Below are positions 25,781-38,104 of a stretch of DNA of 64,000 nucleotides, in pieces. A program made the translations under genes and the position numbers. Source of the stretch: Chionis minor (lineage: Eukaryota > Chordata > Aves > Charadriiformes > Chionididae). The notes under the pieces were generated by a model, which made no database searches, was not told where the DNA came from, and saw only the letters and a program-made list of their open reading frames with translations. The DNA is taken from assembly GCA_013398295.1 (NCBI GenBank), contig VZSF01006828.1, positions 753,253 to 817,252 of the forward strand, written 5' to 3'. Each line of letters begins with the position of its first letter. Position 1 is the stretch's first letter.

Positions 25781-26083
25781 TGCGCAGGGCTGGCTGAACA
25801 AGGCTGGGAAATATTTTGCGCGCTCCTCAGCACTGCCGAAATATCCGTAAGGTCCCGGCTCAGTCGTGTCCCAGGGTCGGAGAGGCGGGCGGCGTGAGCT
25901 GTGCTGCACCCCAGCCCTCTGGCAGCACTTCCGAGCTGCCTGGCTTTTCCTCTGGTCCCTAATGGGGCAGGAGCCTCCTCCCTGATGGGCCTGTTATACT
26001 GGAATTGTTATATTGAACCTGGAGGTCCAGGTCAGAGTGGTTGGATCTGTTGGGGAAAAAAAAAGTACAAAGACCCTTTATCT

Positions 26084-27152
26084 AAAGTCTCTAATGTGTC
26101 CCCCTTTGTGTGGGATTTTGTGTGTGTGTGTCCCAAAACACTATGTTTTGTGCATAGGTTATAGAAATCAAAATCTGAAGGCAAGCTATTTACAGAAGTA
26201 TAGTGTCTAAACGCAAACATTTTTTTTAAAATATGAGTGATTTTGGTGCATTGCATATTTTCCCATGCTTTCTTAATGGCTTTTCTGATGCACATGTTTT
26301 ATTGGGATAGAAATTGTGGCCCCTTCCAAAATAGGTGGTCCCTCCTCCTTGAACAGATTTTAAAACTAAAGGTCACNTAGTGTCTAATCTCAAACATTTT
26401 TTTTAAAATATGAGTGATTTTGGTGCATTGCATATTTTCCCATGCTTTCTTAATGGCTTTTCTGATGCACATGTTTTATTGGGATAGAAATTGTGGCCCC
26501 TTCCAAAATAGGTGGTCCCTCCTCCTTGAACAGATTTTAAAACTAAAGGTCACTTTTAAAGTCTCTAATGTGTCCCCCTTTGTGTGGGATTTTGTATGTA
26601 TGTGTCCCCCAAACCAGTATGTTTTGTGCATAGGTTATAGAAATCAAAATCTGAAGGCAAGCTATTTACAGAAGTATAGTGTCTAAACGCAAACATTTTT
26701 TTTAAAATATGAGTGATTTTGGTGCATTGCATATTTTCCCATGCTTTCTTAATGGCTTTTCTGATGCACATGTTTTATTGGGATAGAAATTGTGGCCCCT
26801 TCCAAAATAGGTGGTCCCTCCTCCTTGAACAGATTTTAAAACTAAAGGTCACTTTTAAAGTCTCTAATGTGTCCCCCTTTGTGTGGGATTTTGTATGTAT
26901 GTGTCCCCCAAACCAGTATGTTTTGTGCATAGGTTATAGAAATCAAAATCTGAAGGCAAGTTATTTACAGACGTATAGTGTCTAAATGCAAATTTTTTTA
27001 AAAATATGAGTCATTTGGGTGCATTGCATATTTTCCCATGCCTTATTAATGTTTTTGCTGATGCACATGGTTTTTTGGGATGGAAATCATGGCCCTTTCC
27101 AAAATAGATGGTCCCTCCTCCCTGGATATATTTTAAAACTAAAGGTCACTTT
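26084..27152 (+). repeat. Tandem array, 299-bp unit, about 3.6 copies
   Basis: The unit begins AAAGTCTCTAATGTGTCCCC and ends AAACTAAAGGTCAC(TTTT). Copy A is 26084-26376. Copy B is partial (26378-26557) and lacks the first ~115 bp. Copy C is 26558-26856 and copy D is 26857 to about 27152. C and D start exactly 299 bp apart. The 3' parts of A, B and C are near-identical by eye, and so are the 5' parts of C and D; the outer edges (5' of A, 3' of D) are more diverged, typical of an array homogenised internally. The unit length is not a multiple of three and the open frames inside do not carry across copies, so it is non-coding. I do not recognise the unit as a known satellite or transposon. Confidence 0.93.
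26377..26377. other. Single ambiguous base at a register break in the array
   Basis: One N sits exactly where copy A ends (GGTCAC-N) and the partial copy B starts in mid-unit (TAGTGTCTAATC). About 115 bp of the expected unit are missing at this point. This suggests an unresolved join or collapsed copies rather than a simple base uncertainty. Confidence 0.8.
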
Positions 27153-30100
27153 TAAAACCCCTAGGTTTTGAAGCATGTGATTCTTTTCAGCCATGTTAAC
27201 ATCTTCTGCAATGGTGGCTTTTTCTTTCTTCTTAACCCCCCCTGCCCTGAAGATCTCTTATATTTCCAAGCCCAAGAGAAACGATTTGAAGCCCATTTAG
27301 ATATGGTGCACCCAGTTCTGCTTCGGGTAGGTCAGCAAATCCACCTGCGTGTACAGCCTGTGCGGCAGAGGCCAGTGCTGGCAGCTGCGGTGGGGACAGC
27401 AGTGACAGGGACGGCGAGAAGATGGGCTTTATCCACCGAGCATCACGTGCGCTTTTGTTCTTATCTGCAGCTCTGCCAAGAAATACTGTCAGAATGGGGA
27501 CCTCAATTATCATAAGAGCGCATAAGATAATTAACTATATAGATAAAACCAGCGAACGTATTGATCCAAAGCGAAAAGACAGAGAGGGGAGATGTTAACT
27601 GTCAATTAGGAAAATATCCTGTTATCTGCAGGCTTGCAGCAGTGCAGCCGCTGCTGGTTTTGACGCATGGCAGAAAGAGACGAGAAACCACTGGAGCAAC
27701 ATTAAGGTGGTTCAGATGTTAACTGCGGCATTAACAGCTGTGTGAGTAGTACGACTTAAAATGTGGGATCAGGTGCTTCAACTACGCAGTCCTGTAATCC
27801 ATAAAGTAAAATGTAAAGACACTTCTGAAAGCTAAGAGACTCAATGATTCAGAAACAGAAGTACCCAACAAAAAAGACCCAAGAAGTCAGTTGCATCTTT
27901 GGAGGGCAAAGCTCTGCTTCACAATTTTTACAAGCGACTTGGATATTTCTATAATCAAGGAGCTGCTCTGGCAAATTAAATAACATCTACTGATAAAATA
28001 GTTTGCGAACCATACATCTAAACAGAAATTAAGGCCAAACGTTTCACAAAGCTACGTGTGAGAATGGAGAGGTTTTCATTTGAATCCAGTGTGCTGCCAA
28101 AGCATCTCTTGTTCACAAGTGTTATCTAGAAGATTAAAGAGAATGAAGTTTGCACGTTTTAAGGTGCAGCGAACCTTACATTTCTCCTGAAATTCAGATG
28201 ATGTAAGATTCCCCATCTGCTCAGATTTGCCCTGCTGTGAGGCTCGCTGTATTGCCTTGAATAGACGGAAAGGCACGTGGTCCATCAGACGGGCACCTTG
28301 TCTGGGAGACAGGCTGCCTGCTGGGCTCGGGGCACGGGCGCAGGGCAGGGTCCCCAGCCTGGCCCTCGTGCTGCGCTACCCACCCTCACACCCCCTCCTC
28401 CCCCGCTTTTCTCTTCCAGATAAATAAATAAAGGATGAATCAGATCAGAGAGAGTCTGAATCACATGCAAAACGTGGTTCTGCAATAACAATCCCTGTTT
28501 TTCAGTAATTATCGTACTTTAAGCCCCATCCAAAGCTTACTGCCAGTAAAGGCAGTGCTCGCGTGGACTTGAGCAGCCTTCAGCCCGCGTGTTTGCTGCT
28601 GGAAGCATCTGCTGCATCTCCCCGGTTCTCTGGTGTCTCTGAGATAATACCCAGTGCAGCCAGTTGGTCTGAGCAAGTGGCTTCGATGGGAAGCCGGGGA
28701 CGGCGGCTGGGAGCCATCTGGGTGCATGGATATTAATAATGCCTCTGATGTCACAGGGTGATTAAGGCAGAGACGAGAAGCAGCCAGAATCACTGGTTTT
28801 GGGGCTGTGGCGGCCGCCGGTGGGGAGATGCAGACTGTGCAGACCCCGGCGCATCACCAGAGCAGCAGCCTCGTGCCCATCCCCTTCTGGGACCCAAATT
28901 CTGTCTCCCAGGAAGATGCAAACTTGGACAAAGCAGGGGGGCAAAAATCAGCCTCTGGAAGACATTTCATCTTCTGCAAATTACAAGGCATCTGCTGTAT
29001 TCTGGTTTTCTGAAAGGCTGCTAATATTGGCTTTCTCACCATGCAAACGTGGGTGAGCCACCCATTAGGACAAGCCTAAGCCAGGGCTGAGATCGTTCCC
29101 AGGCTCTCAGGTTTTCAGAAGAAATTGGCTCATTTTCACCTGCAGACCTGCGAAGGGACTGCATAATCTTTCCATAGGCACTGCAGACCATCTTGGCTCT
29201 TTCACAGGTTGTGGGAAAACAGAGCACAGAGCAAGTCTAAGGAGAGGCCCGTGCATTTTAAACACCTGATGTAACTGCAGAATCCTTAAAATGCCATGAA
29301 CCAAATGGCGATCTTTTAAAACTAATTCAACAGCCTTGTCCGTTCATAAAATAGCAGCTATTCCTCCATTATAATTTCTAGGAATATGAAGTGTGAAAAA
29401 ATGCACTTTGAGGAAAAAAAGTAGAGGGATGCAAGGAAAAAAGTGCAAAAAAATTTAGTGTGCTTTTTATAATCCATTTCAGCTCAGTTTGTCATCCCCG
29501 TGTGCCGACGGCTGCTCACAAAGCTGACAAGCAGCCACCAGCACGATCATGGCCTCTTTGCCCCCACGTAGCCTCCGGGGTGGTGCAGAAGGTGACCGTA
29601 TGGCATGTTTCTGTGCACAGTGCTGCTTCTGGGCATCCTCCCGAGCACAGCGCCCCAGCAACCTGCAGCGTCATCATGTCCCGCTTCCGTTCCCAGACTT
29701 TGAAAAGAGATTGTGCAAGGAAACAGCACCCCCAGCCCAATTCTGCCTCCTGATGGGCAGGAGCCAGAGGAAGCCCCAGCTCCCTGAGCAGGACGGGGGA
29801 ACACAGGCCATGTCCGAACCCACGTCTGTGGTGGATTTTGCATAAAGCATCCCCATGGAGCCTGCATCTCTCCACTGACTTTAGACCCCAGGCAGGCCCC
29901 AGGCAGGGCTCCTCCTGCCTAACGTTGCCTGCGGCAAAATTCCTCCACCCTGGGAAGGTAAGAAGGGTTCAGCTTCATGTGGGAAAATGTTACCTGGAAT
30001 CAAACAAGGAAACCGTGACCTCAGTTGGCTGTCCCCAGTCTCAGGGATGTGCCCAGTGCTCTGCTTCTCTCCACTGCAGCTGTTCCCCCTCAGCTCAGCA

Positions 30101-30260
30101 CCCAGCACCCACCATGCAAAGGCGATTGAAGCCCACAGTCACCCGCATCCTCTTACAGGAAGCCTTTGCTCGCCCAGAGCATCTCCTGCCCGCTCTTGCT
30201 GTGCTCCCATTTCTGCCGGTGCGTTCAGTTTCCCGGATTTCAGCAGCATCTGATAGCTCC
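27153..30260. other. Unique sequence with a possible regulatory block
   Basis: No gene is recognised. The 27510-27790 segment is AT-rich with TAATTA, GATAA and CAATTAG motifs and could be conserved non-coding DNA. GC-rich patches occur at 28295-28405 and 29560-29860, where several overlapping frames near 100 codons exist on both strands and cancel each other as evidence. Confidence 0.4.
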
Positions 30261-30281
30261 CAGCAGCAGCAGCAGCAGCAG
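30261..30281 (+). repeat. (CAG)7 microsatellite
   Basis: This is a perfect trinucleotide run of seven units. It lies inside a 286-codon plus-strand frame (29838-30698) where it reads as Gln, but that frame also runs into the GT-rich repeat below and has no recognisable domain, so I do not call it a gene. Confidence 0.85.
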
Positions 30282-30590
30282 CAACGTGGTCAGTGGCTGC
30301 CTCCTGCAGCTCCTGCCACCCAGACCCATCTGCCGGCCACGGGAAGCGTATGGCTGGCATCGAGTCTGCCTCTAACCAGCTGCACGCAAATGTGGGAGAG
30401 AGAGGTGCAATTCATTACAGCTTTTAATTTTTTTTTTTTTTCCCTCCTCTCTGCCTCTTCTATGAGAAACACCACCCGTTCCCACCCTGATTCCCTATTA
30501 ATTTTGCAGAGCTGCGCTGTCTCCTCCCGAGGACCTCCCAGGAGTGAGGAGGGGGAGCAGGAGCTAATCGCACAGCTGTGCTGGCAACAG

Positions 30591-30661
30591 CTGTGTGTGT
30601 GTAGCTGTGTGTGTGTGTCCAGCTCTGTGTGTGTGTGTCCATGTCTGTGTCTGTGTGTGTG
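30591..30661 (+). repeat. Imperfect (TG)n repeat with ~20-bp higher-order spacing
   Basis: CTGTGTGTGTGTAG, CTGTGTGTGTGTGTCCAG, CTCTGTGTGTGTGTGTCCATG and a final TG run form four interrupted TG blocks. The interruptions recur about every 20 bp, so the tract looks like a dinucleotide repeat that has expanded as a larger unit. Confidence 0.85.
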
Positions 30662-32566
30662 CAGGGACAGGGGAGGGCGCAGCCGGGATCCTGCCTAATC
30701 CCTGACTGCTCCTGCTGTCATTCACGTCTCCCCGTAACTGCTCTCTGGTTAAATCCACAATTTTCATGAGCTAAATCCCTCCCCTGCACCTCTTAACACA
30801 TCCTGGGCTCGGAGAGGCTTCCTATACTGCTAAATCATTGCTAGAAAAAGAGCTCTTCACCTATTCTCATGTTTGATCTGTCCTTCTAAAGGCATTTCTT
30901 TGACATGAACTGATACATGTAAGAGCAGGAACCTTCAAGGACATTTGTTAAGTGTGAAATACTTAATGATGACTTAATGACACAATTATCTTTTCTCCTT
31001 TTCTGCTCAGATACGATCCAAGCTGCACCCATTGTATCAGCCTTTCAAAGCTGCAGCCAAGCCGGTGCTACCTCACACGTGAAGCTGTCACATCCGCGTC
31101 ACGTCAAATGCAGTCATCCAGTTAAGGGGGAACGTTTCTCCTAGACACTGATGACAGGTGCCAACATCCCCTTTAGGTTTGAAAATCGGTGCTGTGTGCT
31201 CCTGTGTTACATAAACTTCTGCCCTGATTTGCACCCTTGGTCGTCAGCTTGTGAAAGCGCCGAGCGTCCGAGCATCGCGCAGGCTGGGGAAACACGTGTC
31301 GGTCATCTCACACGGCCACAGTGGTACCAGCAGCAATGGGCAAACTGCTTCTCTCTTCCACCTTTTATTATCCTATATTTCCTTTTTTTTCCCTTGCCAA
31401 GAGACTCTTGCTATCTCAGACATCCTCGTCATTTTTCAGAGTACTTTTCATGCATCTTCCCAATTTTCCCTTTGGTTGTCTTTCACATGTCGCAGCTCAT
31501 ATGGCTGGGGCCCATTGTAATGCCACGCGTGCCTCTCCATTTGTCTTCCTAAATCAGTTTTTGCAGTTTTTAGGGGTGATATTTCAGTATTTCTGAGTTG
31601 TCTTCTCTTTGTACTGCAATGTTTCTGAAGAAAAGTTGCTGGTATTGAGATCTGTCAAGAGCAACAAGTTAAAGAGCTTCACGTACTCAGGAGAGTGATG
31701 ACAGCATATGAAGAACCAAGTGTTCAGAGAGCCTTAGGATACGATAAGCCAGAGAGGCATCGAAATGGCAGGTCAAAAGTGGAGTCCCTCCTTCCCTTGC
31801 CATGTGGGCTTTTGTAACAGTATATATTGCTCTGCAGTGTTGTGGAGCCTGAACATGCCTGAATGTGGGATATTAGATAACAGCTATTTCCCTGTGAAAC
31901 TCTCCCCTGATGCTTGTATACACCTGTATACATCAATAAATAGGAAAAATATAAAATGAATGAAAATTCCACAAATAAGTTGTGCTCTGAGAGAAGTAAA
32001 TGGGTTTCTTCAGTAAGCAATGTCCAACGCATTTTGTTTTGGCTGAAAGTTTGTAAGCGCGGTCTGAGCAGAGGACCCCCTTCCAGATGAAGATGTCTTC
32101 CTGGTCAGGCCTTGGCAGTTCTTTTCCCTCTCCTCCCCAGCTGCTCTCTTTCACATCTTCAAATAAATTATGCAAGGATTTCTCTGATGGCCTCTCACTA
32201 ATACATCATGGCTTGGATTATTCTCTTTGCCAATATTGATGGCAGCAGCAGTTGCTCTCAGGCTGAGCAAGGTACTCAAGTGATACCTCTTGCATAATGT
32301 TGATCTAATGAAGGATCATCACTTATTAGATGGAGGGAAGAGAGCAGAAGAGAGCCAGAAAAGTCTTCTAAGCAAAAAGGGTCTTAATTAGCTCTCCAAG
32401 CCTCTAAGAGAAAGCAGAGATCTCAAATCAGAGCTTTCAAATCAGATGCTGCATGCTGTTACTCTGAATTTATGCCGGACCCTGTTTCAGCCCCGTAGCA
32501 GCAAAGGGCATAATTGGACCAAATCTGACTTATCTGATCCTTCCTACTGCATTTTCTTTCTGGTAA

Positions 32567-32586
32567 GAAAAAAAAAAAGAAAAAAA
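32567..32586 (+). repeat. A-rich homopolymer tract
   Basis: AAGAAAAAAAAAAAAGAAAAAA-type tract. No retrotransposon body is visible upstream, so it is treated as simple sequence. Confidence 0.7.
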
Positions 32587-35529
32587 TGAGTTTGCAGATG
32601 TAAGACAGATGCCGGTTCATCCGGCAGCGCCAGTTCTGCTTACCAAAAGTGGCCCACTGAGCACTCGCATTCCACGGCACAGCTCCACGGCTCCCTTCAC
32701 CTCCCACCTTCAGACTCTTTCTACTTCCCACTAACAAATCAGTGCATTTAAAATCACTGCAGTCTCCTTATGGCCAAAGAATTTCCTCTTTTCAAATTTT
32801 GCTCCACTTCAGGGAGAGAAATCATGTCAACCCTTCAGAAGTCCCCTGTTCCTCATTCCTCTGTAACAGCTATGGAGAAGACTGCTTAAAGATACTTTAG
32901 CCTGTGTTTTGTGTAAAGCTGTTTGGCAGCAACACGTTCCATGAAGACGGCAATCTCCTACAAGAAGCTCAGAAGAAGTGAGCTGGCTTTGCTGGATACG
33001 TGGCCAGGGCAAACCTCTGCAGCGCTCTGACGCGGAGCCGTTCCTGCATCCCTCTCTTGAGCAGCATCCCTGGCTAGAGGCACAGGAGTGTGCACTCACT
33101 CAGCCGGGGCAAATTAAACACACCATCCTGAAACCAAGCTGCCTTCTCTGAACTGAGGCATGAACCTGCCCTGGATGAGAGAGTTTTCTAGGAAATTTTG
33201 GCAGGTTTCCATGCAAACAGGTATATTTTGCTCTCTGAGTGCAGGTAGGATCTTACTGCACTATACTCTGATCTAGAGCATAAAGGGACCTACTCCAAAG
33301 AGCTGACAAGTGTCAAGAGGTGGTTCCTGACAGATGAGGGAGCAGGAGGAAACACAAATCAAAAAGGAGTGGGGAAATAGGTCACGCTGTTGCTATTTCT
33401 GTAAGCGTACTATTGATTAACCAACAGACTCGAGCAGTGCTTGAACCAGGTATGTGCTCATGTTCCCTTGACATTTTAGTGATGCTTCATTAAAATAGTT
33501 AGAAAAAAAAAAATACATTCCTGTACGACTCTCCCGAAACCCTGAAAGCATGGCCAAGCTGAAGCAAGTTTTCTGAGCCCCAGCTCCTAGGTTGGGGGCA
33601 GGAAAGTTTGTGCAAGTGTCAGTGCATTAGTGCATGAACCTCTCATTTTGTTAAACTCAGCACAACATTACCACAAATAGTTGAACAATGTGCAGATATC
33701 TGAATGGCATTTGTTTAGAAAATTCTAAAAATATTCCATGGTTATTTTATGCTTAACTGCTCTTCAAGTCAACGGGGGAGTGCTGTAGGTAACAGGGTAC
33801 TTAACAAATATCCAACAGTTATATTATGGTAAATGTACCTCAAAATACATGCCTTAATATTCAAAAAATCGGCATGGGCACATCAAAAAAAGAGCCCCAT
33901 GTCCAGCTGACAATAAACCCCTGACTGGCATCAGCCACGCAGGGCTGCTCTGTGATGGTTGGCATTATGCCCTGCCCATAGATTGGCGCCGGCAAGCGCC
34001 AGCTTTCGTGGCACTGGCCAAAATTAGTATCTCCTTGAACATGGTGCCAAGTCTTCCAAAGCCAAGTTGCACACTATACCAGGCACTTGGGAATGTGCTC
34101 TTTCGTGCTGCTATTTTCTGCCCTTACAGGGCACCCAACAAAATGATGTGCTCTTCTCGTTGGCATGAAAGATCTTCTCCAGCTGTGTGTTGGCTTGCCT
34201 TGAGGAGGAGGACTGGGACGACCCTAATAGCTGTACCCTACCAAGGCACTTGGAGAAACAGCCGAGCTTGGTGCCCTTCTCTTTGGCTTTCCAATCCTGC
34301 TGTTGAGTGCTTCAGTCTGAAATTTCTTGAGCTTTCTGAGCTATAGGATTCAGTGGGCATTTTAGGAACATTTTGAAGGAGGAAAAGTATTTGCGGGTAA
34401 CCAAGGGATCCACCCAGCACTGTCAGAGTTGATGACAGGGGTCTAGTGAGGCTCACAGAAGCTTCTATGAAGTTGATACAAGTTTTGGAAGTTTCTACAT
34501 ATATTTACTTAAGATAGGCATGATAATATAGCCTTTTCCATTAAGCACTCTGGAAGCCCTATAAGTTCCCCTTCACAGAAGGTGCTACAAAGGCTGTTGA
34601 GATTTGTTCTCATTAAAACCTCCCCCCCTACAGACATTCCCTCAGCCTGGGTGTCCCACCCCCAAAGCTTTATAAGCCAGTCAGAGACCTGGGACCCATT
34701 CAATGACCAGGCACCCAGCAGCCCTTCCATGGAATAATGTGGTCAAGAACAGTCGCCTTTCAAAATATCTTAATTACCAGATCAGCCTCGGAAATGGTAC
34801 CAAGTAAAAAATTGTGTGTATAAAATATCGAGGAAAATCCTTTGTTTCTGAAGCAATTTTGAAAGAGGAAATGGGAAAAAATGGTTAAGTCTTTCTTTCA
34901 AAGGGGGAGCCCTCTGCTAGCTCTCTCAAACCCAGAGAAAATCAGAATGACTGAGGATGAAATGAATATGGATGGCTGGGTGCTGCATTACACTGATAAG
35001 AGCCTCTCCAGCTCTGCTGGCAGCGCCATCCGTCCTTGCCCTTGGACTCCCTGCGCCCCAAGGCAGTGCCCAGCCGATGAGAGGAGGCACAGTGAGGAGG
35101 AGGAGTGCGAGGAGGAAGGAACAGAGCCAACAGCGCAATCCCAGGGGCTTTGGCTTTCGGAATCCCCCAGGCACTGCTTTTGTAAGCTGCATGTGTACAC
35201 ACAGCGGTGCCCACCCCGCTGCAGAGGCTCCCCCCTCTCAGCCCCACGGTTTGAAGGGAGGGGAGGCACAGAGGGTCCAGCAGAACAAAGTGAGGGTCTC
35301 AGCTGCAAATGCACTAGCCATCTGCAAGCCCTACAGCGTCCCTGTCACCTGGGGATGGAGTTGAGGGGTCTGGAAGAGGCACTCGCTCTGCCCCTTCAGC
35401 TGCAGCAATCTCACCATCTGAGAAAGTTAATCAACCAAATATTGTTCTTTTGTACTTAATCTACAACTGCTTATTTTTGCCAATTATCCTAATTTCCCAC
35501 TCCCCACCCCCCTCCCCGTGCTGGCAAAC

Positions 35530-35700
35530 CACCAGGAGCGTCTCTGTCGGACGCGCAGCCCCGGTGGCCAGCGAAGCCTTCGGGTCTCGGCGTGGCTCAG
35601 AGGCATGCGCGGTGGGGCAAAGTGAGGTGACATGCCATGCTGTGCCACCCTGTGCCACGCTGCTCGTCGCCACCTACGTCACCCGCTGAGGCGAGGTGCT
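35530..35700. promoter_or_regulatory. Small CpG-rich cluster with a CRE-like site
   Basis: About 15 CpGs lie within 170 bp (for example TCGGACGCGCAG and TCGGCGTGG), and CTACGTCACCC near 35674-35684 resembles a CREB/ATF half-site. It could be a weak promoter or enhancer, or a GC-biased patch. No associated exon is visible. Confidence 0.2.
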
Positions 35701-37112
35701 CTGAGCTGAGCAGGTCCCACGGGCACTGTGCCACTTGTGGTGGGGGCTGCTGGACGAGGTGCTTCCCCCGAGCACCGTACGCAGCCTTGGATTTGCTTAG
35801 CTAAAGCAGCCAATAGTCCCACTCAGGACCTCTTTGTTTGAGATGGGGGCTCAGCAGTGCCCGGTTAGATCCATGCTAGCATTAGAAGAAGCTCTCTGCT
35901 GCCACTTCCTTGGATCCCATTTTCCTGATCCATACTTCACGTCTCTCAGTCTGTTAGCAAGAGATACATGGAGAGCAATCATTTCCAAATAATACGCCCT
36001 CGACTTACGGCAGAAGTGCTCGTTAAGTGCATTACCTGGTGCTTTGATTCTGCTAAACTACGTCCCCATATTTATTCCCCAGTGGTCAGATCTTCTCTGT
36101 GGTGAAAATGCCTCCAGCTTGCTTTCCTTGCTGAACTTCATTAGCACGCACTGTTTGCAAAGGCTGTTAGTACATGAAACAGGATCAAGCCTGGGCTGCT
36201 TATTGAGGAACAGCCCCTTTACCATCTCTTTAGCCTGACGTTAAGCTAAAAAGATGCTGGTTTATCACCTTTATCCAACTCTTTGAAATCATCACCCAGT
36301 TTTCATGCGAGTCCTTTCTTAACCATCACAACCAATAATCTCCCCTGGGGACACCATCAGCAAGCAATTTGCAGATGCCCAAGCCTGTTAAACCTGCCAC
36401 ACTTCTCTTGGTTTACAAATAAGCTATTGCATTTGACTGACAGAGATGACAACCTCTTTAATGCCTCTTCTCCCCAGATCCTTGGAGACTTCAGTGCAAT
36501 TCACTGTTGAGTAGTCCAAGGTAATAAAGTTTGGTGGAAGCAATTAGAAGCGCTCAGCTGCAAGTAGCTGTGATCATGTAAGGGAGGAAAAGGCCCATGT
36601 TTAGCCCATCCCTACCACCTTGTGGTCCCTTGGCCCAGCCTCCTTCCTCCCATGCACTGGTAATGAGCTACATTTTCCGTGTTCATCACACAAAGATGGT
36701 TCTGGTGTTCTAAAAAGAGCTCTATGTTTAAACTCATATTCAACGTCGATGCAATTTAGCACCACTGCTTTGCCTGCCAGCATACGGCATGTTTGCACAA
36801 TATAAGGGAGTTTCTTTGCAGACAGAGAAGTATTAAGATAGCGATGTTGGCCCAGTTGGGTGGTGCACTCCAAAAGCGATGCCAAGTAATCACTGGGAAG
36901 TTTGAAGCCCTCACCCTCAACCGGACCATGAATGCTGCATGGTGTGGTAACTCAGGGGCATGGAAATGCTAAAATAGCATGCAAAATCAGTCCCCCTCCC
37001 GAGGCCTATACACCCCACCTGTGCACAGACAGCGGTCTAATTTCTTTTTTCCTTCAAGTCCTCAGATGGTTATTCTTCATTAACATATCATATAGCTTTC
37101 ATACGCTTGCCA

Positions 37113-37285
37113 AGTCAGCCAAGGAGATTCTAGGCTAGAGCACATATAACGAAATACTGGCTTTTTATTGAATATGTGTGAGACTCCGACTTGGCCACCT
37201 CAGACAGAGGTACTTCCAAGTGCCATTGTACCTTTTCTGCAGCCTGTTCATCCCCTTTGGCAGAAAACAAAGGATCAAAAGAGCT
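37113..37285 (+). repeat. Direct duplication, copy 1
   Basis: This segment, from AAGGAGATTCTAGG through GGCTTTTTATTGAATATG and TTTTCTGCAGCCTGTTCATC to AGAAAACAAAGGATCAAAAG, recurs in the same order and orientation at 38577-38755, about 1,461-1,464 bp away. Identity is roughly 80-85% by eye with a few small indels. No transposon termini or tails are recognisable, so it is either an old local duplication or two copies of an unrecognised repeat family. Confidence 0.85.
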
Positions 37286-38104
37286 CAAACTGTTTCTGAA
37301 TTGAGAAAATACCCCCCCAACCCTCCCAATACTTGTGAGTTGGTACGGGAATGGCAGGAAAGCAGCCCAAAGGGGGTCATCTCAAACCTCACCTCAAGTT
37401 TGGGAAACTGTAGGTCTGCATAACAAGGGCAGGAGTGGAGCCCCATTCCCTGGGTGTGTGGCTTTCCCAGGCCGCCCAGGTACAGCTGTACAAGGCCTGG
37501 GGCTGGATGCTTTCCTTCTCATCCACCCTTGATGCTCACAGCTTGCTTTATGTTGGTTCTAGCAAGCGTAAGGCTATAAAAATGGATGCCTTGTGGTCAG
37601 CTCAGCCGATATCCTGTGACTCCACAGCTGTTTGATCCAGCAACAAGGGCACAGAGCACAACAGCTCCGTTCAGCAGCAGCCCCAAGGAATATATATTTA
37701 CAAGCTACGATTTTCTGACGCTGTGCCCCTCACCATGTGCCCCAGTCCCCTGCCATCTAAGCAGCTCTCCAGGAGTCCCTCTCCTCTTTTTCTACATTTC
37801 TTTTCATCTGGAGGACCCCAAACTGGATGATTTACACCAGGTGCTGGGAGGAGGAAGGAGAAAAAAAATTCCCATGATCCGTTGGCCAGGCTTTTTGTGG
37901 AGGCTTTTAGACGTATACTTAGCCACAGCTCAGCAAGGAAAGTTAGGAAAATGAATTCCCCTGGCTTCCCTGGAGAAGTCAGGTCCATGCATGTGCATTT
38001 TATGAGACCATTTGACCTGCCCAAAAGGGGGAGATGCTCCGTCCCAGCCCTTTGCCATTAGCTGCAGGGCTGGGACCGCTGCCTTGATCCTTGGGGTCCA
38101 GAGA
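37286..38104. other. Unique spacer between duplicated segments
   Basis: No gene or repeat is recognised. The plus-strand frame at 37586-37954 (122 codons) and minus-strand frame at 37698-38024 (108 codons) overlap each other and have no motif. Confidence 0.4.

Larger units (their letters stand above)
24286..26083. other. Unique sequence with CpG-rich and homeodomain-motif-rich parts
   Basis: No exon is recognised. A CpG-rich patch at 24715-25035 holds overlapping frames up to 183 codons (24572-25123, minus), which I attribute to high GC rather than coding. It is followed by an AT-rich block (25300-25780), listed separately. The right end leads into the tandem array through a run of nine A residues near 26056. 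Confidence 0.45.
30662..37112. other. Unique sequence without recognisable genes
   Basis: No family-level match was found. A 192-codon plus-strand frame (34881-35459) overlaps three minus-strand frames of 88-108 codons in GC-rich DNA and is not supported. A minus-strand frame at 36601-36885 reads fairly protein-like but lacks convincing splice sites. A poly(A)-rich run lies at 32567-32586 and a CpG-rich cluster at 35530-35700. Confidence 0.4.

Noticed and set aside
26414..26985. Two near-identical 90-codon frames inside the tandem array
   Set aside because: The repeat unit is 299 bp, not a multiple of three, so the frame does not carry across units; the identical frames simply reflect the repeated DNA.
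29838..30698. 286-codon plus-strand open frame, the longest in the window
   Set aside because: It runs through a (CAG)7 microsatellite and an imperfect TG repeat, lies in GC-rich DNA with competing frames, and shows no domain or splice signals.
34881..35459. 192-codon plus-strand open frame
   Set aside because: Overlapped by several minus-strand frames in a GC-rich stretch; no recognisable domain.
36601..36885. 94-codon minus-strand frame with protein-like composition
   Set aside because: No convincing acceptor or donor at its edges and no family recognised.
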